From the NCBI RefSeq assembly GCF_001542855.1, contig NZ_LNBY01000012.1, forward strand, positions 206,391-270,390: a stretch of 64,000 nt of DNA. Reading direction: 5' to 3'. Origin of the DNA: Erythrobacter sp. AP23. GTDB lineage: Bacteria > Pseudomonadota > Alphaproteobacteria > Sphingomonadales > Sphingomonadaceae. Each line of letters starts with the position of its first letter. Positions within the stretch are counted from its first letter, which is position 1. The position numbers and the translations under genes are program-made. Positions 36,533 through 44,968 of the stretch are shown here, piece after piece. The notes beneath the pieces were generated by a model, which ran no database searches, had not been told where the DNA came from, and saw only the letters and a list, made by a program, of their open reading frames with translations.

Positions 36533-37705
36533 TCAAAGCGCCTCGACGATGGTAACGTTGGCGACGCCGCCGCCTTCGCACATCGTCTGGAGGCCGTATT
36601 TCTTGCCGCGCGCCTTGAGCGCGTGGACGAGCGTGGCCATGAGCTTGGTGCCCGATGCACCGAGCGGGTGGCCCAGGGCAATCGCGCCGCCATTGACGTT
36701 GAGTTTCGACGCATCCGCGCCCGTGTGCTTGAGCCAGGCAAGCGGTACCGGCGCGAAGGCCTCGTTCACTTCGAACAGGTCGATATCGTCGATCTTCATG
36801 CCGGCCCGTTCGAGCGCGCGATCGGTGGCGAACAGCGGTTCCTCGAGCATAATGACCGGATCGCCGGCCGTGACGGTGAGGTTGTGAATGCGCGCCATCG
36901 GCGTCAGGCCGTATTCCTTGAGCGCCTTCTCGCTGACGACCAGCACCGCGCTCGACCCGTCGCAGATCTGGCTGCTGGTGGCGGCGGTGATGGTACCTTC
37001 GGGGCTGAGCAGCTTCACGCCCGCAATGCTTTCGAGCGTCGCATCGAAGCGGATGCCTTCGTCGACCGTATGCATCTCGGTGCCTTCGGGCGTCTCGATT
37101 TCGACCGGTACGATCTCGGCTTCGAACGCGCCCGACTTGGTTGCCTCGATCGCCTTCTCGTGGCTCGAAAGAGCGAAACGGTCTAGATCGTCCTTGGTGA
37201 AGCCGTGCTTCTTGACGATCATCTCGGCGCCCATGAACTGGCTCCACTGGATGCCGGGATACTTCTCCTCGAGCCCGGGCGATTTGTAGTTCCCCAGCCC
37301 CTCTTTCATATGGAACATCGCGGTCGAGCCCATCGGAACGCGGCTCATGCTTTCGACCCCGCTGGCGATGACGACGTCCTGAGTCCCGCTCATCACGGCC
37401 TGCGCGGCGAACTGGATCGCCTGCTGGCTCGAGCCGCACTGCCGGTCGATGGTGACCGCGGGCACGCCCTCGCCGAGATGCTTTGCGGCAAGAACGGCGT
37501 TGCGACCGACCTGCATGGCCTGCTCGCCGCCCTGGCTCACGCAGCCCATCACCACATCGTCGATGGCCTTCGCCTCGAGACCCGAGCGCTCCATGATCGC
37601 ATCGAGCGATTTGGCGGCGAGATCGACCGGGTGAACCCCGGCCAGGCGGCCACCGCGGCGTCCTCCGGCGGTCCGAACGGCTTCGACGATATAGGCTTCG
37701 GGCAT
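36533..37705 (-). CDS. Acetyl-CoA C-acyltransferase (thiolase)
   Basis: 390 aa. Thiolase active-site residues are all visible: nucleophile Cys in 'VTIDRQCGSSQQAIQFA', His in 'GGAIALGHPLGASGTKLM' and the second Cys in 'GLQTMCEGGGVANVTI'. Also 'FEVNEAFAPVPLAWLKHTG', the N-E-A-F motif. It cleaves 3-oxoacyl-CoA in beta-oxidation or condenses acetyl-CoA; sequence alone does not decide between FadA-like and PhaA-like use. ATG37705. The SDR dehydrogenase follows on the same strand after a palindromic repeat. Divergent from the 2OG oxygenase gene at 37839. Confidence 0.93.
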   Translation of the reverse strand: MPEAYIVEAVRTAGGRRGGRLAGVHPVDLAAKSLDAIMERSGLEAKAIDDVVMGCVSQGGEQAMQVGRNAVLAAKHLGEGVPAVTIDRQCGSSQQAIQFAAQAVMSGTQDVVIASGVESMSRVPMGSTAMFHMKEGLGNYKSPGLEEKYPGIQWSQFMGAEMIVKKHGFTKDDLDRFALSSHEKAIEATKSGAFEAEIVPVEIETPEGTEMHTVDEGIRFDATLESIAGVKLLSPEGTITAATSSQICDGSSAVLVVSEKALKEYGLTPMARIHNLTVTAGDPVIMLEEPLFATDRALERAGMKIDDIDLFEVNEAFAPVPLAWLKHTGADASKLNVNGGAIALGHPLGASGTKLMATLVHALKARGKKYGLQTMCEGGGVANVTIVEAL

Positions 37706-37787
37706 GAGGCGCTCTCCAGTTGCGTTGCAATTTGATACGGACCTATGGCGGGCCCTCGTTTACGTCAAGCACTGCGTGGTGTTGGCA

Positions 37788-37810
37788 GCTCGAGCCATAT
37801 GGTTGCGAGC
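37788..37810. promoter_or_regulatory. Imperfect palindrome upstream of the oxygenase cluster
   Basis: GCTCG (37788-37792) and CGAGC (37806-37810) flank the perfect 8-bp palindrome CCATATGG (37795-37802) with short asymmetric spacers. It lies 29 bp before the oxygenase start in the 133-bp divergent gap. It could be an operator; nothing else supports this. Confidence 0.25.
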
Positions 37811-37838
37811 ATACACGGCGCATCGTAAGGCTGAGCGC

Positions 37839-38585
37839 ATGACCGAAAAGAAGCTTTTCGAAATCAATCCGCAGCTCGATCGAGTGGCACTTGCCAAGCA
37901 ATTCGCGGAAAAAGGCCGCGTGCAAGTTCGCAACGTGCTGACCCAGGCAACCGCGCGCGAAATCCAGATGATTCTCGCCCGCGCGACCAAGTGGGGCATG
38001 GCGATCCAGGCCGGGGACGGTCCCGGGATAGAACCACAGAGCTTCAGGCAGGAGGATCTCCAGGCTCCCGGCGGCGCCGAAAGGGTCAACAAGGCGGCCA
38101 TGGCGGCGCATCAGGCTTCGGCGAAGGGAGACTATGCGTTTCGCTTCGCACAATATCCCATTCTGACGGCAGTTCAGGAGGGATGGGATCCGGGGGGGCC
38201 GCACGAACTGATCCTAGAGCACATAAATGCGCCAGCCTTTCTCGATCTGGTCCGAGAAATCACCGCGACACCGACGCTGACCAAAGCGGATGGACAGGCA
38301 TCGCTCTATGCAGCGAACCATTATCTTGGACGACATATCGACAGCCACGTCGCCGAGGGATGGCGGTTTGCCTACGTGCTCAATTTCGCACCCGAGAACT
38401 GGCATCCCGACTGGGGCGGTTACCTGCTCTTTCTAGACGATGACGGCGACGTCGTCGAAGGGTTCCGTCCGCGTTTCAATGCGCTCAATCTCTTCGCGGT
38501 GCCGACCACCCACATGGTGTCGTACGTCCCGCCATTCGCTCCCATGGGCCGCGTTGCCATCGTCGGTTGGCTGCGGGACAAATGA
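37839..38585 (+). CDS. Putative 2OG-Fe(II) oxygenase (prolyl-hydroxylase-like)
   Basis: 248 aa. The double-stranded beta-helix iron site can be read: H-x-D in 'YLGRHIDSHVAEG' (His166, Asp168), distal His225 in 'VPTTHMVSYV', and the 2-oxoglutarate-binding Arg238 in 'PMGRVAIVGWL'. The core 'FAYVLNFAPENWHPDWGGYL' and 'FNALNLFAVP' are typical of prolyl-4-hydroxylase-like oxygenases. It probably hydroxylates a protein or peptide side chain; the substrate is unknown. ATG37839 has TAAGG about 10 nt upstream. It overlaps the next gene by ATGA and starts a run of three coupled genes. Confidence 0.82.
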   Translation: MTEKKLFEINPQLDRVALAKQFAEKGRVQVRNVLTQATAREIQMILARATKWGMAIQAGDGPGIEPQSFRQEDLQAPGGAERVNKAAMAAHQASAKGDYAFRFAQYPILTAVQEGWDPGGPHELILEHINAPAFLDLVREITATPTLTKADGQASLYAANHYLGRHIDSHVAEGWRFAYVLNFAPENWHPDWGGYLLFLDDDGDVVEGFRPRFNALNLFAVPTTHMVSYVPPFAPMGRVAIVGWLRDK

Positions 38586-40276
38586 GCGCTCTTCCCGAGC
38601 AGTGGCACGCTCGTGCAATTGCTTCCGAACGGTCAGGTGACCGAACCGAAGGCATTCGCCTGCTCGCGCAGGCGCTGGCAGAGCATCCCGATCACGCGCA
38701 ATTGCAGAACGCGTTGGGGTCGATGGCGATGCGCAGCGGCGATGCAGAAAGTGCACAGGCCGCGTTCTCTCGTGCGCTGAAGCTCGAGCCGGACAATCTT
38801 GAATTCGCTCTCAACCTTGCGATTGCGTTGGGACAACTCGAATTGCATGAGGAAGCGCTTTCGCTGCTTCACGAGCATGAGGCGGCGGGTGCCAGGCAGG
38901 CGCGGTACTGGTCGGTAAGGGCCACGACTGCGCGTGCCGCCGGACGCCCGGCAGAGGCAGCGGCGTATTATGACAAGTGCTTGTCCATCGAACCGCGTCA
39001 CGTCCGGGCCCTGCATGGCCGCGCCCGAACGGCGCTGGATCGCGGCGAGAAGAATGCCGCCCATCGCTTTGATGCGGCGCTAGCCGTCAACGGGGGCGAG
39101 GCCGATTTGTGGTTGGGCAAGGCGCAAGCGCTCGACGCGCAGGGAGACAGCGCGGGAGCACGGGATCTCATGCAGCAGCTCGTCGCGCAGGCACCAGGAT
39201 GGCTTGATGGATTGAAGTTCCTATCGCAATTGCGACTTGCCGATGGCGAGAAAGACTTTGCCAGCCCCTATTTCGAAGCTGCCCGGCGCGTTCCGGACGA
39301 CCCGAGCATTCCTCTCGGTCACGCCGCCGTTCTCGCCGGTCTGGAATTTGCCGACGAAGCCGCAGATGTGGCGGCAGAGGCGAGGAAGAGGTTTCCCGAC
39401 AATCCCCAATTCAGACTGTTGGAAGCGGTGCATGCAGGCGACGCCGGGCAGATTGAGAGGGCGGAATCGATTTATGCCGAACTCGCGCTCGACACGAGCG
39501 AACGGGCCATTCACGAGGCCCGGCACAGAATAAGGCGCGGTCAATTCGAGCGGGCTGAAGGCCTGCTGGCCCATGCCCTCGACGAACAGGCGATGGTGCA
39601 TACCGCCTACGCCCTGCTGGGTTTCATCTGGCGCATCAATAACGACCCGCGGGCAGCCTGGCTGCACGAACAGGAAGGTCTCGTCCGCCTGCTCCCATTG
39701 CGGCAGTCAGAAACCAACCTCCCACAAGCCACCAAGGTGCTGCACGACCTGCACGAAACATCCCCGCTACCCCTCGGGCAGTCGCTGCGCGGAGGAACGC
39801 AGACGCGCCACATCCTTTTCCACCGTCGCGAGCCGGAGCTCGCGCAGCTGCGCGACGCGATCCAAGCTACGCTTGAAGATTATCGTGCGGGCCTTCCTCG
39901 AGCGGACGATGCTCATCCGCTGCTGCGTCATCGCCTGGTGCCATGGACGCTCGCAGGTTCCTGGTCGGTGCGGATGCAAGGCGGCGGCGATTATCATGCC
40001 TCACACATCCACCCGCTGGGCATGCTGAGTTCCGCGCTATACCTTCTGGTGCCCGAGGAAGCGGAGGGCGACGACCGACAGGGCTGGCTTGAGATCGGCC
40101 GCCCGCCTCCGGATCTTGGTCTCGACCTCGGGCCGCTTGCCTCCATTCAGCCACAGGAAGGCCATCTCGCACTGTTTCCCAGTACGCTTTACCATGGCAC
40201 GACGAGCTTTCGCGAAGGCCTGCGCATGACGGTAGCCTTCGACGTGGTACCTGCTATCGGTCGAAGGCATGGATAA
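38582..40276 (+). CDS. TPR protein with C-terminal putative 2OG-Fe(II) oxygenase domain
   Basis: 564 aa. Residues about 1-390 are helical repeats of TPR type ('LQNALGSMAMRSGDAESAQA', 'AFSRALKLEPDNLEFALNLA', 'GRPAEAAAYYDKCLSIEP'). Residues about 405-558 form an oxygenase domain like PF13759: 'AGSWSVRMQGGGDYHASHIH' with His475 and His477, 'GMLSSALYLLVPEE', distal His538 in 'LFPSTLYHGTTSF' and Arg548 in 'GLRMTVAFDV'. The TPR part may present a protein substrate to the oxygenase. ATG38582 overlaps the stop of the upstream oxygenase; the 3' end overlaps the methyltransferase by 8 bp. Confidence 0.82.
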   Translation: MSALPEQWHARAIASERSGDRTEGIRLLAQALAEHPDHAQLQNALGSMAMRSGDAESAQAAFSRALKLEPDNLEFALNLAIALGQLELHEEALSLLHEHEAAGARQARYWSVRATTARAAGRPAEAAAYYDKCLSIEPRHVRALHGRARTALDRGEKNAAHRFDAALAVNGGEADLWLGKAQALDAQGDSAGARDLMQQLVAQAPGWLDGLKFLSQLRLADGEKDFASPYFEAARRVPDDPSIPLGHAAVLAGLEFADEAADVAAEARKRFPDNPQFRLLEAVHAGDAGQIERAESIYAELALDTSERAIHEARHRIRRGQFERAEGLLAHALDEQAMVHTAYALLGFIWRINNDPRAAWLHEQEGLVRLLPLRQSETNLPQATKVLHDLHETSPLPLGQSLRGGTQTRHILFHRREPELAQLRDAIQATLEDYRAGLPRADDAHPLLRHRLVPWTLAGSWSVRMQGGGDYHASHIHPLGMLSSALYLLVPEEAEGDDRQGWLEIGRPPPDLGLDLGPLASIQPQEGHLALFPSTLYHGTTSFREGLRMTVAFDVVPAIGRRHG

Positions 40277-41168
40277 GCAGCGGAAAGATGCGGTCTGGAA
40301 GGATTTCTGGGCGGCCCAGAATGCAAGCTCGGCTCCGGCAGTGGTTTCTACCCAGTGGGATGCGATTACACGCGCGCAATTCGACGTCTGGACCGATTTT
40401 CTCCGGGAAGTCAAAGGCGGCGCAAAGGTCCTCGATATTGCCACGGGTGCGGGAAAGGTGCTGCACATGATGCGCGCGACGCGACCCGATCTCGAACTGT
40501 ATGGCATCGACATCGCCCAGGATTTTCCAGACCCTCCCCACAAAACGAAGCTGGTCGGTGGCGTACATATGGAGGAAATGCCCTTCGATGACGGCCAGTT
40601 CGACGTGGTCGTCAGTCAGTTCGGATTCGAATACGGCGATACCGAGGCGGGCGCCAAGGAGATCCTGCGGGTCCTTCATGCCGAGGGGCGTATGGCCTTC
40701 ATGGTTCACCGCGGCGATGGACCGATCGTTGCGCACAACAGGAAGCGCATCGAGCAAATTTCCTGGCTGAGGGATGAAAACTCCCTCTTCAGCCGTATCG
40801 TCGAAATGATCCCGGTCGACAGCAGCATATCGCAAGAGGCGTATGATTTCGCCAAAGACCTGGCCGCTCGAGGAGAGCGAAAATTCGGCCTCGGCTCAGT
40901 TGCCTGGGAAATCCCGGAGGCTGTTCGCCGCACTCTCATTCTCGGGGCCAAGGGGTCACGCGAAAAGCTGATCGGAACATTGGATCTGATCGAGGAGCAG
41001 GCGGAAAGCGAGGTCGACCGAATTCGCTCTCTGCTTGTGGCCAGTGCGGCTGCGGACGAACGCGAGAAATTGCTCGAGGGCTTTACCAAGCAGGGCCGAG
41101 AAGCATTGCATTGCACCCCGGTCTCTCTCTCCAAGGGAGAGGTATTCGCCGATCTGATCGTCTTGTAA
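40269..41168 (+). CDS. Class I SAM-dependent methyltransferase
   Basis: 299 aa. Motif I is 'KVLDIATGAGKVLHMM' followed by the acidic strand 'LELYGIDIAQDFPD'; 'EEMPFDDGQFDVVVSQFGFE' is the post-motif region of the UbiE-like Rossmann methyltransferases. The C-terminal third is helical and charged ('ESEVDRIRSLLVASAAADER') with no further domain recognised. The substrate is unknown. The start ATG40269 lies inside the end of the TPR-oxygenase gene (8-bp overlap), so it is translated from the same transcript; a strong terminator follows at 41221. Confidence 0.85.
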   Translation: MDKQRKDAVWKDFWAAQNASSAPAVVSTQWDAITRAQFDVWTDFLREVKGGAKVLDIATGAGKVLHMMRATRPDLELYGIDIAQDFPDPPHKTKLVGGVHMEEMPFDDGQFDVVVSQFGFEYGDTEAGAKEILRVLHAEGRMAFMVHRGDGPIVAHNRKRIEQISWLRDENSLFSRIVEMIPVDSSISQEAYDFAKDLAARGERKFGLGSVAWEIPEAVRRTLILGAKGSREKLIGTLDLIEEQAESEVDRIRSLLVASAAADEREKLLEGFTKQGREALHCTPVSLSKGEVFADLIVL

Positions 41169-41220
41169 TTCAGCCACTCATCGGATCGTGGGTGGGAATT
41201 GGCGCCGGAACATAAAGAAA

Positions 41221-41255
41221 GGGCGGCGGACCGAAAGTCCGCCGCCCTCCTTTTT
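41221..41255. terminator. Rho-independent terminator, methyltransferase / TonB receptor
   Basis: A perfect 11-bp GC-rich stem (41221-41231 with 41237-41247), loop CGAAA, followed by TCCTTTTT on the plus strand and preceded by AAAGAAA, which gives a U-run on the minus strand. It serves the methyltransferase and probably the convergent receptor gene. Confidence 0.9.
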
Positions 41256-41276
41256 ATTCGACTCTCGTCGCTACGA

Positions 41277-44198
41277 CTAGAACTTCAGGTTCACCGAAGC
41301 GAAGAAGTCGCGGCCCAGCACGTCGTAGGTGCTCGGGTAGGTGTTGGCCTGCTCCTGGTTGTCGCCGAGAAGCAGCGAGTTCGGACGGTTCGTCACGACA
41401 CCGTTTGCGTCGAAGATCGGCGTGCCCGGCAAAGTGTCGAACAGGTTGTTCACACCGACGGTGAACGTGAGCTTCTCCGTGGCTTCGAACGAGAACGTCA
41501 GGTCGATCAGATCGTACGAGTCGATCGTGTCGATGCCGTTGAACGTTGCGAAGTCCGGATCGGCACCCGTGCCTTGATCGTCCACGGAGTCGAGGTGACG
41601 CCAGCGGATCGAGGTGGTCAGCGGGCCATCGACGAACGATGCACGCGCGGTCCACTTGAACTCCGGAGTCGGTTCACCACAGTTTCCGGCGAAGAAGCCG
41701 GAGCACTCGATGACGTTCGTCGGATCGTTCTGATCCGGTGCGAACGTGCTCGATTCCGTCCAGGTGCCGAGGAACGACAGGTTGAGATCCTGCTCGCCCG
41801 AGTCGGTCATCAGCGAGAACGGCAAGGTGGTAGTGTAGCCGATTTCGAGGTCGATACCGGAAACCGCCAGGTTGGCGATATTCGCGCCACCCAAACGCGG
41901 TGCGTTGTTGCGGTCGAATGAACCCGTCGAATCACGCGTTCCCACGAACGGTGCGCAATTGACCGACGACACATCGGTGGCCGTACCATCGAAGCACAGA
42001 TCGAGGGCCGTTTGCAGGGTGATCGTGGTGATCGCATCCTTGATTTCGATGTCGAAATAGTCAGCCGTGATCGTCAGGCCCGGGATGAAGCTCGGCTGCA
42101 GAACGACACCGACGGTGAAGCTGTCCGAGGTTTCTTCCGCGAGGTTCGGATTGCCACCGAAGAATGCAGCCGTCTGGCTGTCGGGCTGGATGAGCGCCGC
42201 GTTGCCGAGGTTGGCTGCGGGCACGCCGTTGGCGATACACTGCTGGCGCAGCGCACCGGAAGTCGCATCAGCGGTACCGCAAGGGTCGGTCGCACCGGGG
42301 AAGCCGATTGCCGAGCCAGCGAAGAGCTCGCCGACATTGGGCGCACGGATTGCACGCTGGTACTGGCCGCGGAACATGACGTCCGGAATCGGAGCGAATT
42401 CGACGCCGGCTGCCCAGGTGAACGCGCCGCCGACGGTGTCGAGCGAGTAGTCCGAGTAACGGGCTGCACCATTCAGCTCGAGGCGAGCGCTACCGAATTC
42501 GATCGGGACGTTCAACTCGCCGAACACTTCGTTCACCGAGTAGCTACCGTCCGTCGGTTCACCGGCATTGAAGCCGGCAACGTCGCCCGACGCCAGGAAT
42601 TCGTCCGGAATGAACCGAGCCGAAACCCTGCGGCGCTCGACACCGACTGCGAAGCCGACCGGATCGCTGTTTTCGCCGATGGCGAAGTCGCCGAAGGTAC
42701 CCGAGACCGCACCGGTGATGACCTGAAGGGTCGAGATGTCGCTATTCTGCGCCTGAATGCGGAAGCTGTTGACCTGTGCCGGCGTAAGCTGTCCGCGACC
42801 GAAGATGTTGATCGGCGCCGAACCCGTTCCGTCGAGACCGGCAGAGAAGCGCGAAAGCGAAGCGTTACCCTGCTGGATGTTCGAATTGCGTGTGCGAGCG
42901 AACGAGTAGTACGCATCGTACTGCAGGAAGTCGTTGATCGGGCCGGTCAGACCACCGAGGACGCGAAACGCCGAACGCTCGTCGAGCGAGTTACGGCTAC
43001 CTGCTTCGGTCAGACGACGACGAACCTGGACGTCCACGATGCCATCGCCGGCATCGGCACCCGACTCACTGGCATCCAGCGCGTTGAGAGCATCGATCGT
43101 GTCCTGATCGAGGAAGCCCGAAACATAGTCGATGTCGAGGCCCAGATTGACGAGAATCGGAGTCGGAGCAAGTTCCTGTGCGACGCGGTTATTGACATAT
43201 GCAACTTCGGTGTACGCAGTATGGCCATTACCGATTTCGTAGTCGGCATAACCGCCCACGAGATAGCGTTCCTGCGGAAGCTGCAGATAGTTGGCCGGAG
43301 CGTAGTTGTACGTACGCCCGTCGTACGGGACGAGATTGCCCGGGGTAGCGAAAAAGCCGAGCCCGTTGGCGTTGAAGACGCCGGCGCTATCGGTGCCGTC
43401 GCCGCGATAGGTCAGGCGGGTTTCTTCGAGAAGCGAAGAACCGAACTGCTGGAGCGGAACGCCAAAGGTTTCGGCACCAATCGAGAAGTTCGAGAACTCG
43501 CGGTCGCCCTGGAAGATCGCGTCGCGATTGTAGTATTCGGCATAAACCGTGGCACTGCCGCGACCATCGTCGAACGAGGTACCGATTGCGCCGTGCACCT
43601 GGTAACGGGCGCCGTCACCGCGTTCGGTAATCGAATACTGGCCACCCAGCTCGAGACCCTCGACATTCTTCAGGCGGAAGTTGACGACACCGGCCAAAGC
43701 ATCCGAACCGTAAACGGCCGATGCACCACCGGTAACCACGTCGACGCTGTCGAGAAGGAAGGAAGGAATCGTGTTAAGGTCGACGATCTGCGCTGTATCG
43801 AAGAACATCCAGCGGCGGCCGTTCACGAGAACCAGCGTACGCGTCGTACCGAGACCGCGCAGGTTGAGCGTTGCCGTACCGTTGCCGGGGTTGTTCGAGA
43901 ACGACGTGGTTCCCGGAATAACCTGTGGCAGGGTGTTGATCACGTTTTCTACGTTGACCGTTCCGGAAAGCGCGAATTCTTCGTCCTGAACGATGGCGAC
44001 CGGTGCGGCCGTATCAACGTTGCGGCGCGCGATGCGCGAGCCGGTGACGACGATCGGCGCTGCGGCCGTGTCCTGCGGCTCCGCCTGGAGAGCAGGCTCA
44101 TCCTGCCCATCCACCTGCGCATATGCTGGCGATGCGATCACGGCACCGGCCATGATCGTGCCCGTCAGCAAGGCAGCTTTGGAAAACTTGTTTGACAT
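41277..44198 (-). CDS. TonB-dependent outer-membrane receptor (first of two)
   Basis: 973 aa. Sec signal 'MSNKFSKAALLTGTIMAGAV..SPAYAQ', then plug domain starting 'PIVVTGSRIARRNVDTAAPV' and containing 'NLRGLGTTRTLVLVNGRRWM', 'SVDVVTGGASAVYGSDALAG', and a C-terminal 22-stranded barrel ending 'LGRDFFASVNLKF' (terminal Phe). Such large CirA/OmpL-like sphingomonad receptors import peptides, glycans or siderophores; the ligand is not evident. Two cysteine pairs in the late barrel loops may form disulfides. ATG44198 has GAGGGG 7 nt upstream, inside a hairpin (44205-44219). Divergent from the small exported protein at 44422. Confidence 0.92.
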   Translation of the reverse strand: MSNKFSKAALLTGTIMAGAVIASPAYAQVDGQDEPALQAEPQDTAAAPIVVTGSRIARRNVDTAAPVAIVQDEEFALSGTVNVENVINTLPQVIPGTTSFSNNPGNGTATLNLRGLGTTRTLVLVNGRRWMFFDTAQIVDLNTIPSFLLDSVDVVTGGASAVYGSDALAGVVNFRLKNVEGLELGGQYSITERGDGARYQVHGAIGTSFDDGRGSATVYAEYYNRDAIFQGDREFSNFSIGAETFGVPLQQFGSSLLEETRLTYRGDGTDSAGVFNANGLGFFATPGNLVPYDGRTYNYAPANYLQLPQERYLVGGYADYEIGNGHTAYTEVAYVNNRVAQELAPTPILVNLGLDIDYVSGFLDQDTIDALNALDASESGADAGDGIVDVQVRRRLTEAGSRNSLDERSAFRVLGGLTGPINDFLQYDAYYSFARTRNSNIQQGNASLSRFSAGLDGTGSAPINIFGRGQLTPAQVNSFRIQAQNSDISTLQVITGAVSGTFGDFAIGENSDPVGFAVGVERRRVSARFIPDEFLASGDVAGFNAGEPTDGSYSVNEVFGELNVPIEFGSARLELNGAARYSDYSLDTVGGAFTWAAGVEFAPIPDVMFRGQYQRAIRAPNVGELFAGSAIGFPGATDPCGTADATSGALRQQCIANGVPAANLGNAALIQPDSQTAAFFGGNPNLAEETSDSFTVGVVLQPSFIPGLTITADYFDIEIKDAITTITLQTALDLCFDGTATDVSSVNCAPFVGTRDSTGSFDRNNAPRLGGANIANLAVSGIDLEIGYTTTLPFSLMTDSGEQDLNLSFLGTWTESSTFAPDQNDPTNVIECSGFFAGNCGEPTPEFKWTARASFVDGPLTTSIRWRHLDSVDDQGTGADPDFATFNGIDTIDSYDLIDLTFSFEATEKLTFTVGVNNLFDTLPGTPIFDANGVVTNRPNSLLLGDNQEQANTYPSTYDVLGRDFFASVNLKF

Positions 44199-44204
44199 TT
44201 CTAT

Positions 44205-44219
44205 CCCCTCTGAGAGGGG
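44205..44219 (-). promoter_or_regulatory. Hairpin covering the receptor Shine-Dalgarno
   Basis: CCCCTC and GAGGGG pair across a 3-nt loop. On the receptor mRNA the 3' arm GAGGGG is the SD, ending 6 nt before ATG44198, so the stem would hide the ribosome site. A translational control role is an inference; a 6-bp stem this GC-rich is stable. Confidence 0.35.
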
Positions 44220-44360
44220 CACCCATTTGAGGCGCCCAGCAAGAAAGTTATCCAGACATTCATCTGAATGGGCGCGGCCTACTGCAACGCATGTGGCCGC
44301 CGCAATGATCGAAACACAGTCGATGCCTGGAACTTTGTCAGTGTGGCAAGGGAGGCACAG

Positions 44361-44389
44361 TTGACATGGCGGGCGAAATCCCGGCCAAT
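44361..44389 (+). promoter_or_regulatory. Candidate promoter of the small exported protein
   Basis: A consensus -35 TTGACA stands at 44361-44366. With a 17-nt spacer the -10 would be GCCAAT (44384-44389), which is a poor match. It lies about 55 bp before the start of the gene at 44422. Only the -35 is convincing. Confidence 0.35.
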
Positions 44390-44421
44390 GGCCGAAAGAT
44401 TCCGGATCGAGAGGAAATTGT

Positions 44422-44958
44422 GTGATCGACAATCCGAGAGCTGTGGCTCGAATGAGACTGTGTCTGGCGACCGCGAGCATGTTGCTCGCGGGACCGATCT
44501 CTGCGCAAGGCGACGAGGACGGCACAAACCAGCTTCAGGCGCTGCGTGATTGTCGCGTTATCCAACAGAATGAAGCCCGCCTGGCCTGCTTCGATGCTGC
44601 GGTGGACAATGTGATTGCACGTCAGGACAGCGGGGATCTGCAGGTGCTCGCCAAAGAGGATGTCGCGAAGACTCGCCGGGGCCTCTTCGGATTCAGCCTT
44701 CCACGAATAGGCATATTCTCCTCCGACAAGGAGGACGAACTGGCCGTCCTGCAGTCCAAGATTACCGGCCTGAGGCGCCTGCGCAGTGACCATTGGGAAA
44801 TAGAGATAGCCGAAGGCAGTGTCTGGCAGGCCACGAACACGCCCCGCCGGTTCAAACCGGAAGTCGGGGACGATGTCGAGCTGGAGAAGGCGGCGATGAG
44901 TTCGTACTGGCTGCGCGTGGACGGAGCACACGGCGTGAAGGCCAGACGCATTCGATAA
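44422..44958 (+). CDS. Small exported protein of unknown function
   Basis: 178 aa. An n-region with Arg residues and hydrophobic 'MRLCLATASMLLAGPISAQ' form a signal peptide. The mature N terminus has 'LRDCRVIQQNEARLACFDAA', a Cys-x12-Cys arrangement that recurs in small periplasmic proteins of proteobacteria. The C-terminal part is beta-rich ('WEIEIAEGSVWQATNT', 'EVGDDVELEKAAMSSYWLRV'). No function is known to me. GTG44422 is chosen because AGAGGA lies about 7 nt upstream; ATG44452 is the alternative and keeps the signal. It is followed 10 bp later by the sulfotransferase-like gene. Confidence 0.75.
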   Translation: MIDNPRAVARMRLCLATASMLLAGPISAQGDEDGTNQLQALRDCRVIQQNEARLACFDAAVDNVIARQDSGDLQVLAKEDVAKTRRGLFGFSLPRIGIFSSDKEDELAVLQSKITGLRRLRSDHWEIEIAEGSVWQATNTPRRFKPEVGDDVELEKAAMSSYWLRVDGAHGVKARRIR

Positions 44959-44968
44959 TGCGGCTGGG

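Noticed and set aside
42012..44195. 727-codon open frame antisense to the first TonB receptor
   Set aside because: Receptor frame has signal peptide, plug and barrel features; the antisense frame has only codon-bias openness.
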